Below are positions 8,613 to 16,724 of a stretch of DNA of 64,000 bases, piece by piece. Below the pieces are notes generated by a model. The model ran no database searches. It saw only the letters and a list, made by a program, of their open reading frames with translations, and was not told the DNA's origin. The position numbers were made by a program, and so were the translations under genes. This DNA comes from Xanthobacter flavus (GTDB lineage Bacteria > Pseudomonadota > Alphaproteobacteria > Rhizobiales > Xanthobacteraceae), in NCBI RefSeq assembly GCF_017875275.1, contig NZ_JAGGML010000001.1, positions 4,237,001 to 4,301,000 on the forward strand, in the 5' to 3' direction. Position 1 is the first letter of the stretch. Each line of letters starts with the position of its first letter.

Positions 8613-9302
8613 TCAGCTGGGAAGCACCACCACCTTCGTGCCGTTGGGCACGCGGCGGTACAGGTCGATCACGTCCTGGTTCATCATGCGGATGCAGCCG
8701 GAGGAGACCGCCTCGCCGATGGTCCAGGGCTCGTTGGTGCCGTGGATGCGGTAGAGCGTGTCCTTGCCATCCTTGAACAGATAGAGGGCGCGGGCGCCCA
8801 GCGGATTGGTCTCGCCGCCAGCCATGCCACCGGCCCAAGGGCGATACTTGACGGGTTCGCGCGCGATCATGGCGTCGGTGGGCCGCCAGCTCGGCCATTC
8901 GCGCTTGTTGCCCACATTCGCCGTGCCGGAGAATTCGAGCCCTTCGCGGCCGACGCCCACGCCATAGCGCAGCGCCTTGCCGTTCTCCTGCACGAGATAG
9001 AGAAAGCGGTTCCGGGGATCGACCACCAGCGTGCCCGGCTCCTGTCCGGTGGGATTACTCACCAGCTGGCGGACGTTGCGCGGCTTGATGTCGTCCGGGT
9101 CGGCGGCGGGGATGCGGAAGCCACCGTCCTCCAGCGCGCCATAGCGCGCCGCATCGGTCGGCGCGATGCGCGGCGCCTTCACCGGCATCTCCTCCTGTGT
9201 GGTCACGCAGGCACCGAGGGCCAGCGGCAGGACGAGAGTGGTGAACAGGCTGCGACGGGAGAGCACGTTGGCGGCCAAGAGAAGATCCAAGTTCGGCATC
9301 AT
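8613..9302 (-). CDS. L,D-transpeptidase (YkuD domain) lipoprotein
   Basis: The 229-residue protein would cross-link peptidoglycan or attach proteins to it in the periplasm. A signal region SRRSLFTTLVLPLALGAC has a lipobox (LGAC) and a twin-arginine-like RR. The YkuD domain occupies about residues 90-229 with HGTNEPW and SSGCIRM; Cys203 is the catalytic residue. The ATG at 9302 overlaps the stop of the DsbA-like gene (ATGA), which implies coupled translation; a second ATG follows at 9299. It is the last gene of the DsbD-DsbA-LDT run. The catalytic Cys must stay reduced to work, which may explain the company of DsbD. Confidence 0.9.
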   Translation of the reverse strand: MMPNLDLLLAANVLSRRSLFTTLVLPLALGACVTTQEEMPVKAPRIAPTDAARYGALEDGGFRIPAADPDDIKPRNVRQLVSNPTGQEPGTLVVDPRNRFLYLVQENGKALRYGVGVGREGLEFSGTANVGNKREWPSWRPTDAMIAREPVKYRPWAGGMAGGETNPLGARALYLFKDGKDTLYRIHGTNEPWTIGEAVSSGCIRMMNQDVIDLYRRVPNGTKVVVLPS

Positions 9303-9928
9303 TCCCCCGCGGTCTGGCGGTGGCGGGCTTCGGCAACGGCGCGCTTGAAGCTGGCATAGTCGAGGGTCGAGGCGAGCAGAGGGCCGACCAGATAGGTGGG
9401 CGTGCCGCTGAGGCCGAGGGAATCCGCCTGCGCGGCATTGCGCTTCAGGAGCGCGCCGATGTCCGCGATGTGCGCGTTCAGATCCGCCATCAGCCGGTCG
9501 AGATCGACGCCCGAGCCGGCCACCGCCTTCAGCATGGTCGGCTCGTCGATGCGACGGCCGGGGATCGACATCAGCGCGTTGTGGACGGTCTCGTACCGGT
9601 CCTGATAGGTGGCCGCGAGGGCCAGCTGCGCGCCGTAGACTGAAGCCTCGGTGAGGACCGGCCAATCCTTGTAGACGAGGCGGATGTGCCCGTCCTCCTT
9701 CACCACGCGGGCAAGGTCCGGCGCCGATTTCTTGCAGAAGGGGCAGTTGTAGTCGAGGAAGGCGACGATGGTGACATCGCCGTCCGCATTGCCGAAGGTC
9801 GGCGCGGCCGGGTCGCGGAGGATGGCGTTGACGTCGACGCCTTCCGCCCGTGCCCCGCCTGCGCCCGCCAGCGCGGCCGGCACGAGCGCCGTGAGCGCGG
9901 CGATGCGGATGAAGTCCCTGCGTCGCAT
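9299..9928 (-). CDS. DsbA-family thiol:disulfide oxidoreductase (Com1/ScsC-like)
   Basis: The 209-residue periplasmic thioredoxin-fold protein starts MRRRDFIRIAALTAL, which looks like a Tat signal ending near GGARA. The CxxC active site is C62-PF-C65 (DYNCPFC). The cis-proline loop is GTPTYLV. I chose the ATG at 9928 over one at 9946 because AAGGA sits seven bases before it. It follows DsbD by about 22 bases, and its stop overlaps the transpeptidase start. With DsbD next door, it may act as an isomerase or reductase and not as an oxidase, as for ScsC/DsbG pairs. Confidence 0.88.
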   Translation of the reverse strand: MRRRDFIRIAALTALVPAALAGAGGARAEGVDVNAILRDPAAPTFGNADGDVTIVAFLDYNCPFCKKSAPDLARVVKEDGHIRLVYKDWPVLTEASVYGAQLALAATYQDRYETVHNALMSIPGRRIDEPTMLKAVAGSGVDLDRLMADLNAHIADIGALLKRNAAQADSLGLSGTPTYLVGPLLASTLDYASFKRAVAEARHRQTAGE

Positions 9929-9950
9929 GGGTCGTCCTTCGGTCATGGGG

Positions 9951-11786
9951 TCAGAGGCCCGCTTTGGTGGCGAGGTGGTCGATGTCGGCGCCGGTCAGCG
10001 CGCCCACGCGGCGCGATCCCGGCACCTCGCGGCCAGCGGGATCGAGGAGGAACAAGGTGGGCGGGCCGATGACCTGGTAGCGGCCCATGAGGGCCTGCGC
10101 GCCGTCGCCATACCGGGTCACGTCCACGGCGATGCGGTCCAGCCCGGACAGGCGCGCGGCTGCGGCCGGCTCGGCCATCGTCGCCTCGTTGGACTTGCAG
10201 ACCGTGCACCAGTCGGCGGTGAAGGAGACGAGGGTGGGCCGGCCGTCCTGACCTGCGGCGGCGAGCGCCTGCCTCAACGCCGCGGGGGACGACACCCGCA
10301 CCTCCCGCACTTCCGCGGCGGCGGGGCGGGAGGGCGCGGCGAGAAAGCCGAGGGGGCGCAGCGGATCGCTCGCGCCGCCGGCCGCGCCGACCAGCAGCAG
10401 GAGACCACCCGCCACGGCGGCGATGCCCGCCGTCTTGCCTAAGGTTTCGCCTATCCGGCGGCCGGCATCGGCGTCGGACGTCAGCGCATCGAAGCCGCCG
10501 GCGAACACGCCGAGGCCGATCGCGAGAAGGCCGTAGAGGGCCAGCCCCGCCGCGTCGGGCAGCACGCGCGCCGCGAGCCAGGCGGCGATGGCGAGGAAGA
10601 GCACGCCGCAGCCGTGCTTGATGGCGAGAAGCCAGCGTCCCGAGCGGGGCAGGATCTGCGCGCCGAACGCCCCCACCGCCACCAGCGGCGCCGCCATGCC
10701 GAGGCCGAGCATGAACAAAGCGGAGCCGCCCCGCCCCGCATCCCCCGTCTGCGCCGCATAGAGCATGGCGGCGGCAAGCGGCGGCGTCACGCATGGCCCC
10801 ACCACCAGCGCCGAGGCGAAGCCGAGGCCGGCTGCTCCCGCGATGGAGCCGCGCCCGCCCGACGGCAGCCGCGCCGCCAGCGCGGAGGGGACGGCAAGAT
10901 CGAAGAGGCCGAACATGGCGCCGGCCAGCGCGACGAACACGGCAGCCATCAGTCCTATGGCCCATGGCGTCTGCAAAGCCGCCTGAAGGTTCGCGCCGGT
11001 CCAGGCCGCGCCCATGCCGAGCACGCCATAGGCGGCGGCCATGGCAAGGCCATAGGCGCCGGACAAGGCGAGGCCGCGCGCCGGTGTCGGCTTCGCTCCG
11101 CCGCCGGCGAGGATGCCGGAGAGGATCGGCAGCATGGGGAAGACGCAGGGGGTGAAGGCGAGCAGCAGGCCGAGGCCGAAGAAGGCGCCGAGGAGGGGCA
11201 GCAAGCCCCTGTGGAACAGTGCATCCATGGCGGCCGGTTGTGCGGCGGGCTCGGCCGCTGCGGCCGGTTCGCGGGGGGACGCGGTGCTCCCTTGGTCCTG
11301 CGCGGGCGAGGCGTCGGCAGGCGGACGGGCGGGGGTTACGGCGAGCGTCGCCAGATCCACGCGCCGTGTCACGGCGGGGTAGCAGACGCCCTGCTCGGCA
11401 CAGCCTTGGAAGGTAACGTCCAGCGCCCCTGTCGCCGGCAGGCCGGTGGCCACCGCCGTCACCGCGCGGTGATAGATGTCCACCGGCCCGAAATTCGGAT
11501 CGTCCTTCTCCTCGCCGGACGGCAAAGCGAGGGCGACGGATGCGCCCCCCATCCCGGCCTTCAGGCTCTCGCGATAGAGATAGGTGCCCGGCGCGATACG
11601 CCAGCTCAGGGACAGGCTGCCGTCCGTCGCCCGTGATGCGGTGACGGTGAAAGCCTCGTCCGCCTTCAGGATGCGGCCCTGCGCCAGCGCAGGGACGGCG
11701 CCGATGGCTGACAGCACGATGAGCCCCAGCGCGGCGAGCGCGCGGCGGAGGGGGGAGAGGGGAGAGCGGAGCGTGTTCGCGACCAT
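9951..11786 (-). CDS. dsbD: DsbD-type transmembrane thiol-disulfide interchange protein
   Basis: This 611-residue protein would carry electrons from cytoplasmic thioredoxin to periplasmic proteins. After a signal peptide (ends near PALAQ) comes the periplasmic N-terminal domain with a Cys pair at 129/135 (CAEQGVCYP). The eight-helix membrane domain follows with its paired Cys at 214 (FTPCVFP) and 332 (GPCVTPP). The C-terminal thioredoxin domain has C527-TV-C530 (ADWCTVCK). All three Cys pairs are present, so it is a full-length DsbD. The start at 11786 has a GAGGGAG site. It leads the operon with the DsbA-like and transpeptidase genes and diverges from a two-component system. Confidence 0.9.
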   Translation of the reverse strand: MVANTLRSPLSPLRRALAALGLIVLSAIGAVPALAQGRILKADEAFTVTASRATDGSLSLSWRIAPGTYLYRESLKAGMGGASVALALPSGEEKDDPNFGPVDIYHRAVTAVATGLPATGALDVTFQGCAEQGVCYPAVTRRVDLATLAVTPARPPADASPAQDQGSTASPREPAAAAEPAAQPAAMDALFHRGLLPLLGAFFGLGLLLAFTPCVFPMLPILSGILAGGGAKPTPARGLALSGAYGLAMAAAYGVLGMGAAWTGANLQAALQTPWAIGLMAAVFVALAGAMFGLFDLAVPSALAARLPSGGRGSIAGAAGLGFASALVVGPCVTPPLAAAMLYAAQTGDAGRGGSALFMLGLGMAAPLVAVGAFGAQILPRSGRWLLAIKHGCGVLFLAIAAWLAARVLPDAAGLALYGLLAIGLGVFAGGFDALTSDADAGRRIGETLGKTAGIAAVAGGLLLLVGAAGGASDPLRPLGFLAAPSRPAAAEVREVRVSSPAALRQALAAAGQDGRPTLVSFTADWCTVCKSNEATMAEPAAAARLSGLDRIAVDVTRYGDGAQALMGRYQVIGPPTLFLLDPAGREVPGSRRVGALTGADIDHLATKAGL

Positions 11787-11862
11787 GAACGCTCCCTCGG
11801 ATGCCCACCTTAAGCGGGCCTTAAGGTCGGGGTAGAAGGGAAGGGGCAAGGAGAGCGGTGTG
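11787..11862. promoter_or_regulatory. Shared divergent promoter region between dsbD and the two-component operon
   Basis: Only 76 bases separate the two divergent start codons, so both promoters must lie here. The segment holds CTTAAGCGGGCCTTAAGG, an interrupted repeat of the CTTAAG/CCTTAAGG type (about 11809-11826). OmpR-family regulators of the PmrA/QseB kind bind CTTAA direct repeats, so this is a good candidate operator. That the regulator acts on both directions is inference. Confidence 0.5.
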
Positions 11863-12525
11863 ATGCGCATACTGGTCGTCGAGGACGACCCGGTCCTGAT
11901 GGACGGCCTCAAGGTGGGGCTCGGCCTCGCCGGGGCGACGGTGGACGATGCGACGACCTGCGCCGATGCGCGGGCGGCGCTCGCGGCCGCGCGCTTCGAT
12001 GCGGTGGTGCTCGACGTGATGCTCCCGGACGGCTCCGGCCTCGACGTGCTCGCCGGCCTGCGCGCGCAAGGCGACGCGACGCCCGTCCTCCTGCTCACCG
12101 CCCTCGACGAGGCGCCTGACCGAGTGCGCGGCCTCGATGGCGGCGCCGATGACTATCTCGGCAAGCCGTTCGACCTCGATGAATTGAATGCCCGCGTGCG
12201 CGCCATCGCCCGCCGCGGCCACGGCCGGGCCGGCCCGCTGCTCAAAGTGGGGACGCTGGTGCTCGATCCCGCGACCCTCGCCGCGACGCTCGACGGGCGA
12301 CCCATCGCCCTGTCGCGGCGCGAATTCGCGGTGCTCTCCACCCTGATGGAGCGGCCGGGCGTGATCCGCTCCCGCATGGAGATCGAGGAGCGGCTCTATG
12401 GCTGGCAGGAGGAGGTGGAGAGCAACGCCGTGGAGGTGCACATCCACAATCTTCGGGCCAAGGTCGGCCGCGAGACCATCGAGACCGTGCGCGGCCTCGG
12501 CTATCGCGTCAGGGGGCCGGCATGA
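11863..12525 (+). CDS. OmpR-family response regulator (PmrA/QseB-like)
   Basis: This 220-residue regulator has a receiver domain (residues 1-115) with acidic ED8-D9, phospho-acceptor Asp51 (LDVMLPDGSG) and the Lys of KPFD. A winged-helix domain follows (SRREFAVLSTLMERPG, then SNAVEVHIHNLRAKV and TVRGLGYRV). I chose the ATG at 11863; a GTG codon just before it is equally possible, with AAGGAG at good distance for either. Its last bases overlap the kinase start (ATGA), so both are translated together. CTTAAG-type repeats lie in its own upstream region. Confidence 0.92.
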   Translation: MRILVVEDDPVLMDGLKVGLGLAGATVDDATTCADARAALAAARFDAVVLDVMLPDGSGLDVLAGLRAQGDATPVLLLTALDEAPDRVRGLDGGADDYLGKPFDLDELNARVRAIARRGHGRAGPLLKVGTLVLDPATLAATLDGRPIALSRREFAVLSTLMERPGVIRSRMEIEERLYGWQEEVESNAVEVHIHNLRAKVGRETIETVRGLGYRVRGPA

Positions 12526-13862
12526 CCTCGCTCAAGCGCAGGCTGGTGCTGATCCTGCTGGCGGCAACGGGCGTCATCTGGCTGTGCGCAACCGGCTGGA
12601 TCTACGCCTCGAGCCGCAGCGAGCTGGAGCATGTGCTGGACACCCGCCTGCAGGAGGCGGCGCGCATGGTCCATTCGCTGGTGGCCGGCGGCAACATCGC
12701 GGCCGCCGAGGCCGTGGCGCAGGCGACGGCGCCGCCTGAGGCCGGCTACGAGCGCCAGCTCTCGTGCCAGATCTGGTCGCTGGACGGGCGCCTCGTGGCG
12801 AAATCCGGCGGCGCGCCGGAGGAGGCGCTGGCGGGGCCCGCGGAAGGCTTCTCCGAGCGCACGGTGAACGGCGAGCCGTGGCGGGTCTATACCATCCTCG
12901 ATCCGGACAAGGGCGTGCGGGTCATGGTGGGCGACCGCATCGGCCTGCGTGACCGGCTGGTGCGCGATCTGGTGGCGGGGCTGCTGGCGCCGGTGATCTT
13001 CATCGTGCCGCTGCTCGGCCTCCTCATCTGGATCAGCGTCGGCCGGGGTCTGGCGCCGCTCCATGCGGTGGCCGGCGACATCGCCGCCCGTGACGGCGAG
13101 GACATGCGCCCCGTGGCGCCGGCGGCGGCCCCGGCCGAAATCCGCCCGCTGCTGGAGGCCATCAACGGCCTGTTCGCCAAGGTGGAGGCCGCGCGGCGGC
13201 AGGAGCGGGACGTGACGGCCTTCGCCGCGCACGAATTGCGCACGCCCCTCGCCGGTCTGAAGACGCAGGCCCAGATCGCGTTGGCGGCACATGATGCACC
13301 GACGCGCGAGGGCGCACTGCGGCAGATCCTCGTCTCGGTGGACCGCACCACCCGCCTCGTGCGGCAGCTGCTGGCGCTCGCCAAGCTCGAAGGCACGCCA
13401 TCCCCGTCGCTCGAAGCTTCCGGCGAGACGGAGGCCGGGGCGTTGCTGCGCGACATCGTGCGCCAGACGTCGAAGCCTGCCACGGCGCATGTGGTGGTGG
13501 ACCACGCCCTCGACGGAGTGAAGCTGAAGGGCGACCGCGAGGCGCTGCACCTGATGCTGCGGAACCTGCACGAGAACGCGGTGGAGCACACCGTCGAGCA
13601 TGCGGCCGGCGGCGGCACCATCTCCTGGCGCCCCTGCGCCGGCGGGCTGTGCGTGGAGGATGACGGGCCGGGCATTCCCGAAGACGAGCTGCCGCTGGTG
13701 ACGCGCCGCTTCTACCGGGGCCGCAGCCGCAGCGGGGCGGGAAGCGGCCTGGGGCTCACCATCGCCACCATGGCGGCCGCCCGCGCCGGCGCCCGGCTCA
13801 CGCTGGAAAACCGCCCTGATCGACAGGGGCTGAGAGCCACGATCATTTGGTCGCGCACCTGA
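12522..13862 (+). CDS. Sensor histidine kinase, partner of the upstream response regulator
   Basis: The 446-residue kinase has a first membrane segment at about 7-28, a periplasmic part of about 130 residues of the kind seen in QseC/PmrB-type kinases (2CSK_N), a second membrane segment near 152-175 (VAGLLAPVIFIVPLLGLLIW) and a HAMP-like linker. The phosphorylation site is His237 in AAHELRTPLAGL. The ATPase domain has the N box (NAVEHT), G1 (DDGPGIP) and G2 (GSGLGLTI). No ligand motif is obvious. The neighbouring Dsb and cell-wall genes suggest envelope stress or metal sensing, which is inference. Confidence 0.92.
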   Translation: MTSLKRRLVLILLAATGVIWLCATGWIYASSRSELEHVLDTRLQEAARMVHSLVAGGNIAAAEAVAQATAPPEAGYERQLSCQIWSLDGRLVAKSGGAPEEALAGPAEGFSERTVNGEPWRVYTILDPDKGVRVMVGDRIGLRDRLVRDLVAGLLAPVIFIVPLLGLLIWISVGRGLAPLHAVAGDIAARDGEDMRPVAPAAAPAEIRPLLEAINGLFAKVEAARRQERDVTAFAAHELRTPLAGLKTQAQIALAAHDAPTREGALRQILVSVDRTTRLVRQLLALAKLEGTPSPSLEASGETEAGALLRDIVRQTSKPATAHVVVDHALDGVKLKGDREALHLMLRNLHENAVEHTVEHAAGGGTISWRPCAGGLCVEDDGPGIPEDELPLVTRRFYRGRSRSGAGSGLGLTIATMAAARAGARLTLENRPDRQGLRATIIWSRT

Positions 13863-14068
13863 ATTCCGGCAATGGCGGCTCCGGCCCAGGCGAACAATCG
13901 CCGCCTGCCGCTCGATTCGACCTGCACTGGGATGGAACAGGGGAACACCGGTGTTCCGGACAATTCTCGGCCTAAAAAATTTCCGACCCAGGAGCCGTTT
14001 GCGCTCCGTTGCCTGTTCCAGCCACTACGCTTGTCTACCTAAAAACTCAGGTGTTATAAGGCGTTAAA
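13863..14068. other. Gene-free stretch before the tRNA-His fragment
   Basis: I see no gene here. The base composition becomes richer in A and T toward 14060, marking the change from the host block to the accessory region. Confidence 0.4.
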
Positions 14069-14121
14069 TGGGACAGCTGGGTGGGCTCGAACCCCCGACC
14101 TCCGGCTCCACAGGCCGGTGC
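14069..14121 (-). pseudogene. 3' half of a tRNA-His gene (anticodon GTG)
   Basis: Read on the minus strand the segment gives an anticodon stem CCGGC/GCCGG around loop CTGTGGA (anticodon GTG, His), a five-base variable region, a T arm with loop TTCGAGC, an acceptor 3' strand CAGCTGT, then C73 and CCA. C73 is typical of tRNA-His. The 5' half (acceptor 5' strand and D arm) is absent; unrelated sequence starts right after the anticodon arm. One T-stem pair is mismatched. tRNA 3' halves of this kind are what integrative elements leave at their far end, so this is probably an att scar. The complete gene is not in this window. Confidence 0.7.
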
Positions 14122-14242
14122 GAGGGTTGGATCACCGCCTCCTTCTTCACTCATCTGTACTTTGACTTCGGTGGCGACGCGGGGCGACCTATCCGACTTC
14201 AATATCTCGCCGTCTGATTTTTCTTTATATATCAAATGCTTA

Positions 14243-14260
14243 AATGGTGCCGGATGAGGG
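14243..14260 (-). repeat. Left copy of the 18-bp direct repeat matching the tRNA-Thr 3' end (candidate att site)
   Basis: AATGGTGCCGGATGAGGG occurs here and, identically and in the same orientation, at 28823-28840, where it is the last 16 bases of the tRNA-Thr(TGT) gene plus two flanking bases. Tyrosine recombinases commonly use tRNA 3' ends as core sites and leave the short copy at the far end of the inserted element. An 18-bp match at exactly this place is unlikely by chance. Confidence 0.75.
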
Positions 14261-14512
14261 CGCCTCAATTCTCACATATCTAGTTGAAAATAGTTATAAA
14301 TTTCAGTCCTATATCAAGTTGGTGCCAACACAAATGCCAACAAATCGGAGCGATGCTCCTCGATGGCACTATCCGGCGAACTGCCGGGATCTGGCGCGAA
14401 GGGACAGAACGACGGCCACTCAGGCCGCCTCCCATACCCGGTTCAAGATCCGCGCGGAGATTGCCTTGTTGTCCACAAGGGCAGTGCCGCCGGGACCGAC
14501 GGCCGGGCTCAC
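14261..14512. other. Accessory stretch with no recognised gene
   Basis: Several short open frames cross this region on both strands but none has a family resemblance or a good ribosome site. It has a short AT-rich part near 14280-14345. Confidence 0.4.
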
Positions 14513-14680
14513 CTAGCCCAGCGCTGCGAGCACCATCCCCGCCACGCCACAAGCCGCGAGTGTGGGAAGCATCCCGAGCCTGAGCCGGAACATGGCGATT
14601 ATCGCCATCGCGGAGAGGGCGGCCGCGCGCCAGTCGATGGAGGAGAGCACGGGCAGGTCTGGCCCGATGCCGCGCCAGTC
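14513..14680 (-). pseudogene. C-terminal fragment of a chromate transporter (ChrA, CHR family)
   Basis: The minus-strand frame ends SIDWRAAALSAMAIIAMFRL followed by a last hydrophobic helix and a stop at 14513. This is the usual end of CHR-family chromate transporters: a DWRA motif, then two final membrane helices. Only about 55 residues match; the sequence before it is unrelated. There is no upstream start in context. It is a leftover of a resistance gene on the island. Confidence 0.6.
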
Positions 14681-14874
14681 CAGCTCACCACCTGCCGGAA
14701 GACGACGTGGATTCGGGAAATATGCGGAGCCCATGTCGTCTTTCTTGGACGTGCGCCTCGCGAGATCGACCGCGAGCCATGCCCATGGCAGTAGGCCCCC
14801 ATCCAGTCGAGGCGCGCGGAATGCGATGGGGCGAGGCCGAGAGCGTGACGGGGTATCACGCAAATCTCGCCCCG
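14681..14874. other. Short gene-free stretch between the chrA fragment and the esterase
   Basis: No convincing gene is present. The minus-strand frame here is open to the chrA fragment but has no recognisable motif. Confidence 0.4.
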
Positions 14875-16125
14875 TCAGCGCCGAGGCCTAATCGCTGCCA
14901 GCCGCGTGCGCTCGGCGCGGCTGCTCTTCAGGAAGAAGCGCACCATTTCGCGGCTCGCGTCCGGCCCGTTCGGATCGGTAAAGGATCCCGACGGGCTGCC
15001 GCCGGACCAAGCATGACCGGCGCCGTGGAGCACCCAGTTTTCCAGCACCCCATTCCCCGCGGCATCGCTGTGGACTTCCCGGGTGTAAGCCACGCCGCCC
15101 GGAGACTGGCCGGAGGTGACCGTCGTCCGGAACTTCATTTCCCCCTGCGCCTGCGCGGCTGCCTGCGCCACCACCTGCGTGCCGTTCACCGGATGGACCG
15201 TCCTGTCGCCGTCACCGTGAAAGACAATGGTGGGCACGACGACCCCATCGCTTCGGTGCGCCGCGGGACTGCCGCCCTGGCGCATCGCCGCGAAGGCGGA
15301 AGGCATGTCGCGGGCGGCACCGCACGCCAGTCCGGAATGCACACCAATGGCGCGGAAGAGATCGGGATAGGTCGCGCCCATGATCGCTGCCGTCGCACCC
15401 CCGGCGGACAGGCCGGCGGCAAATACCCGGTCCGGGTCGACCGGGAACTCGTCCATGATCTGGCGCGCGATGCCGGCAATCAGCGAGGGCTCGCCCCGGT
15501 CGCGCTTCTGATCGCCCGCATTGAACCAGTTCCAGCAGCCGGAGGCGTTGGCATCATGGCTCTGCGCTGGATAAGCGACGATAAAGCCATGCTCCTCCGC
15601 CAGCTCGTTCATGCGCGTGCCGGCCGCGAAGTCGTCCGGGGACTGGGTGCAGCCGTGCAGCATCACCACGAGCGGCACCGCCTCACCTGCCAGGGTCCGG
15701 GGTACATAGAGTTTGTAGGATCGGCGGCCCGCCTGGTTGGCAAAACTGCGTTCCTCGAAGCTTGCACCTTCCGGCACCGGCACCTGCGTGGCCACGCGCG
15801 GTCTCCTCGCCTTGAGGCGGGCAGAGGGGCTGGCGTCAAGGACCAGATCCAGCATTCCGTCCAGCCAGGAGGCGGGCCGGGCGGCGACGTGGTCGACATG
15901 GACAGGGGCAGCCGTTGTGGCTGCAGGCGCAGTCCAGGCGCTGCCGGTTTCCGGCGAAGGCGGAACGAGGTCAACGATCGGTGTGCCCGCGTCCGCCTCG
16001 GCAGGCCGATCGGTGTCAGGGGAGTTGGAAAGGCCGTCACGCAGGACGGTCATGGCTTCTTCGAGCCGGCCCTGGCGGGTGAGGCGTGTGGCTTCCAACA
16101 CGTCGATCTTGAATTGTCTGGCCAT
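14875..16125 (-). CDS. Extracellular PHB-depolymerase-like esterase (alpha/beta hydrolase)
   Basis: The 416-residue protein belongs to the esterase PHB-depolymerase family. A variable N-terminal part of about 125 residues precedes the hydrolase fold. The fold shows the oxyanion region (LVVMLHGCTQSPDDFAAGT), the nucleophile elbow GLSAGG, a HGDGDRTVHP acid loop and a final GAGHAWSGG with the catalytic His. There is no clear signal peptide, so the location and true substrate (polyhydroxybutyrate, its oligomers or aryl esters) are open. The ATG at 16125 has GGAG before it; a GTG at 16140 is possible. It follows a ribbon-helix-helix gene on the same strand, an arrangement that I recall from other alphaproteobacteria. 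Confidence 0.85.
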   Translation of the reverse strand: MARQFKIDVLEATRLTRQGRLEEAMTVLRDGLSNSPDTDRPAEADAGTPIVDLVPPSPETGSAWTAPAATTAAPVHVDHVAARPASWLDGMLDLVLDASPSARLKARRPRVATQVPVPEGASFEERSFANQAGRRSYKLYVPRTLAGEAVPLVVMLHGCTQSPDDFAAGTRMNELAEEHGFIVAYPAQSHDANASGCWNWFNAGDQKRDRGEPSLIAGIARQIMDEFPVDPDRVFAAGLSAGGATAAIMGATYPDLFRAIGVHSGLACGAARDMPSAFAAMRQGGSPAAHRSDGVVVPTIVFHGDGDRTVHPVNGTQVVAQAAAQAQGEMKFRTTVTSGQSPGGVAYTREVHSDAAGNGVLENWVLHGAGHAWSGGSPSGSFTDPNGPDASREMVRFFLKSSRAERTRLAAIRPRR

Positions 16126-16218
16126 CTGGTGCGGCTCCACGAGTTCATTCGGACAAAGCGCAGGAGCCGGCCCTGCGGTGAAAGGCTGGAATTCTCCAGC
16201 ATTGGCGAGTTCAGGTCG

Positions 16219-16638
16219 TCAGCAGATCCGATCGGCCAGCGCCGCCTTGACACCCGCGCTGGCCTGAAGAGCCCCGAGAATCTGCAGAGAGGCGATGGTG
16301 GACCGCGCCAGCTCGGGCGAAACATCCTCCTCGATGACCGCCATACCGAGCACATGGATATGGAGCATCTCGCCGGAATTGTGCGCGGCCTCAAGATCCT
16401 TGCGGCTATAACGCCGCAGACCCAGGTCCAGCTGATGCCGGCTCAGCGATTTTTTCAGAGCCTCATCATGGCGTTCGATCTGATTGCGGATCGCGGTGCG
16501 GATGAAATCCGTGCGGTTGGAATAAAACCCTTCGCGCACCAGAAGGTCCACCTGGCCCAGGTCGACGTAACCAAGGTTGATGGTGATCTTCTCGCTCTCC
16601 GCCTGCCGCGGCCTGAGCTCCTGCACCTTGTGGGCCAT
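16219..16638 (-). CDS. CopG/ribbon-helix-helix family protein
   Basis: The 139-residue protein has a ribbon-helix-helix core near residues 15-55 (EKITINLGYVDLGQVDLLV, then GFYSNRTDFIRTAIRNQI), a dimeric DNA-binding fold. A second part (about 85-125) includes the motif LHIHVLGMAVIEEDVSPELA, whose role I do not know. It sits 93 bases upstream of the esterase on the same strand and probably regulates that gene or itself. The length is more than that of a simple antitoxin. Confidence 0.75.
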   Translation of the reverse strand: MAHKVQELRPRQAESEKITINLGYVDLGQVDLLVREGFYSNRTDFIRTAIRNQIERHDEALKKSLSRHQLDLGLRRYSRKDLEAAHNSGEMLHIHVLGMAVIEEDVSPELARSTIASLQILGALQASAGVKAALADRIC

Positions 16639-16724
16639 TTTCCATCCCTAAACCATCTGTGTGGATGGTAGATGGCCCTGCCAGTCGCCCTGCACAAGGG
16701 GCTCCGGTGAAGGTTTTTGTCGCG

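Noticed and set aside
14122-14147. Short stretch resembling the 16S rRNA 3' end (TTGGATCACC, then CTCCTT)
   Set aside because: Two inserted bases interrupt it, the upstream helix 45 sequence is absent, and the match is only about 16 bases. Chance or a minor scrap is more likely than an rRNA piece.
14280-14552. Minus-strand frame ending HQLDIGLKFITIFN near the left island edge
   Set aside because: It crosses the chrA fragment in another frame and has no recognisable domain; the start lacks a ribosome site.
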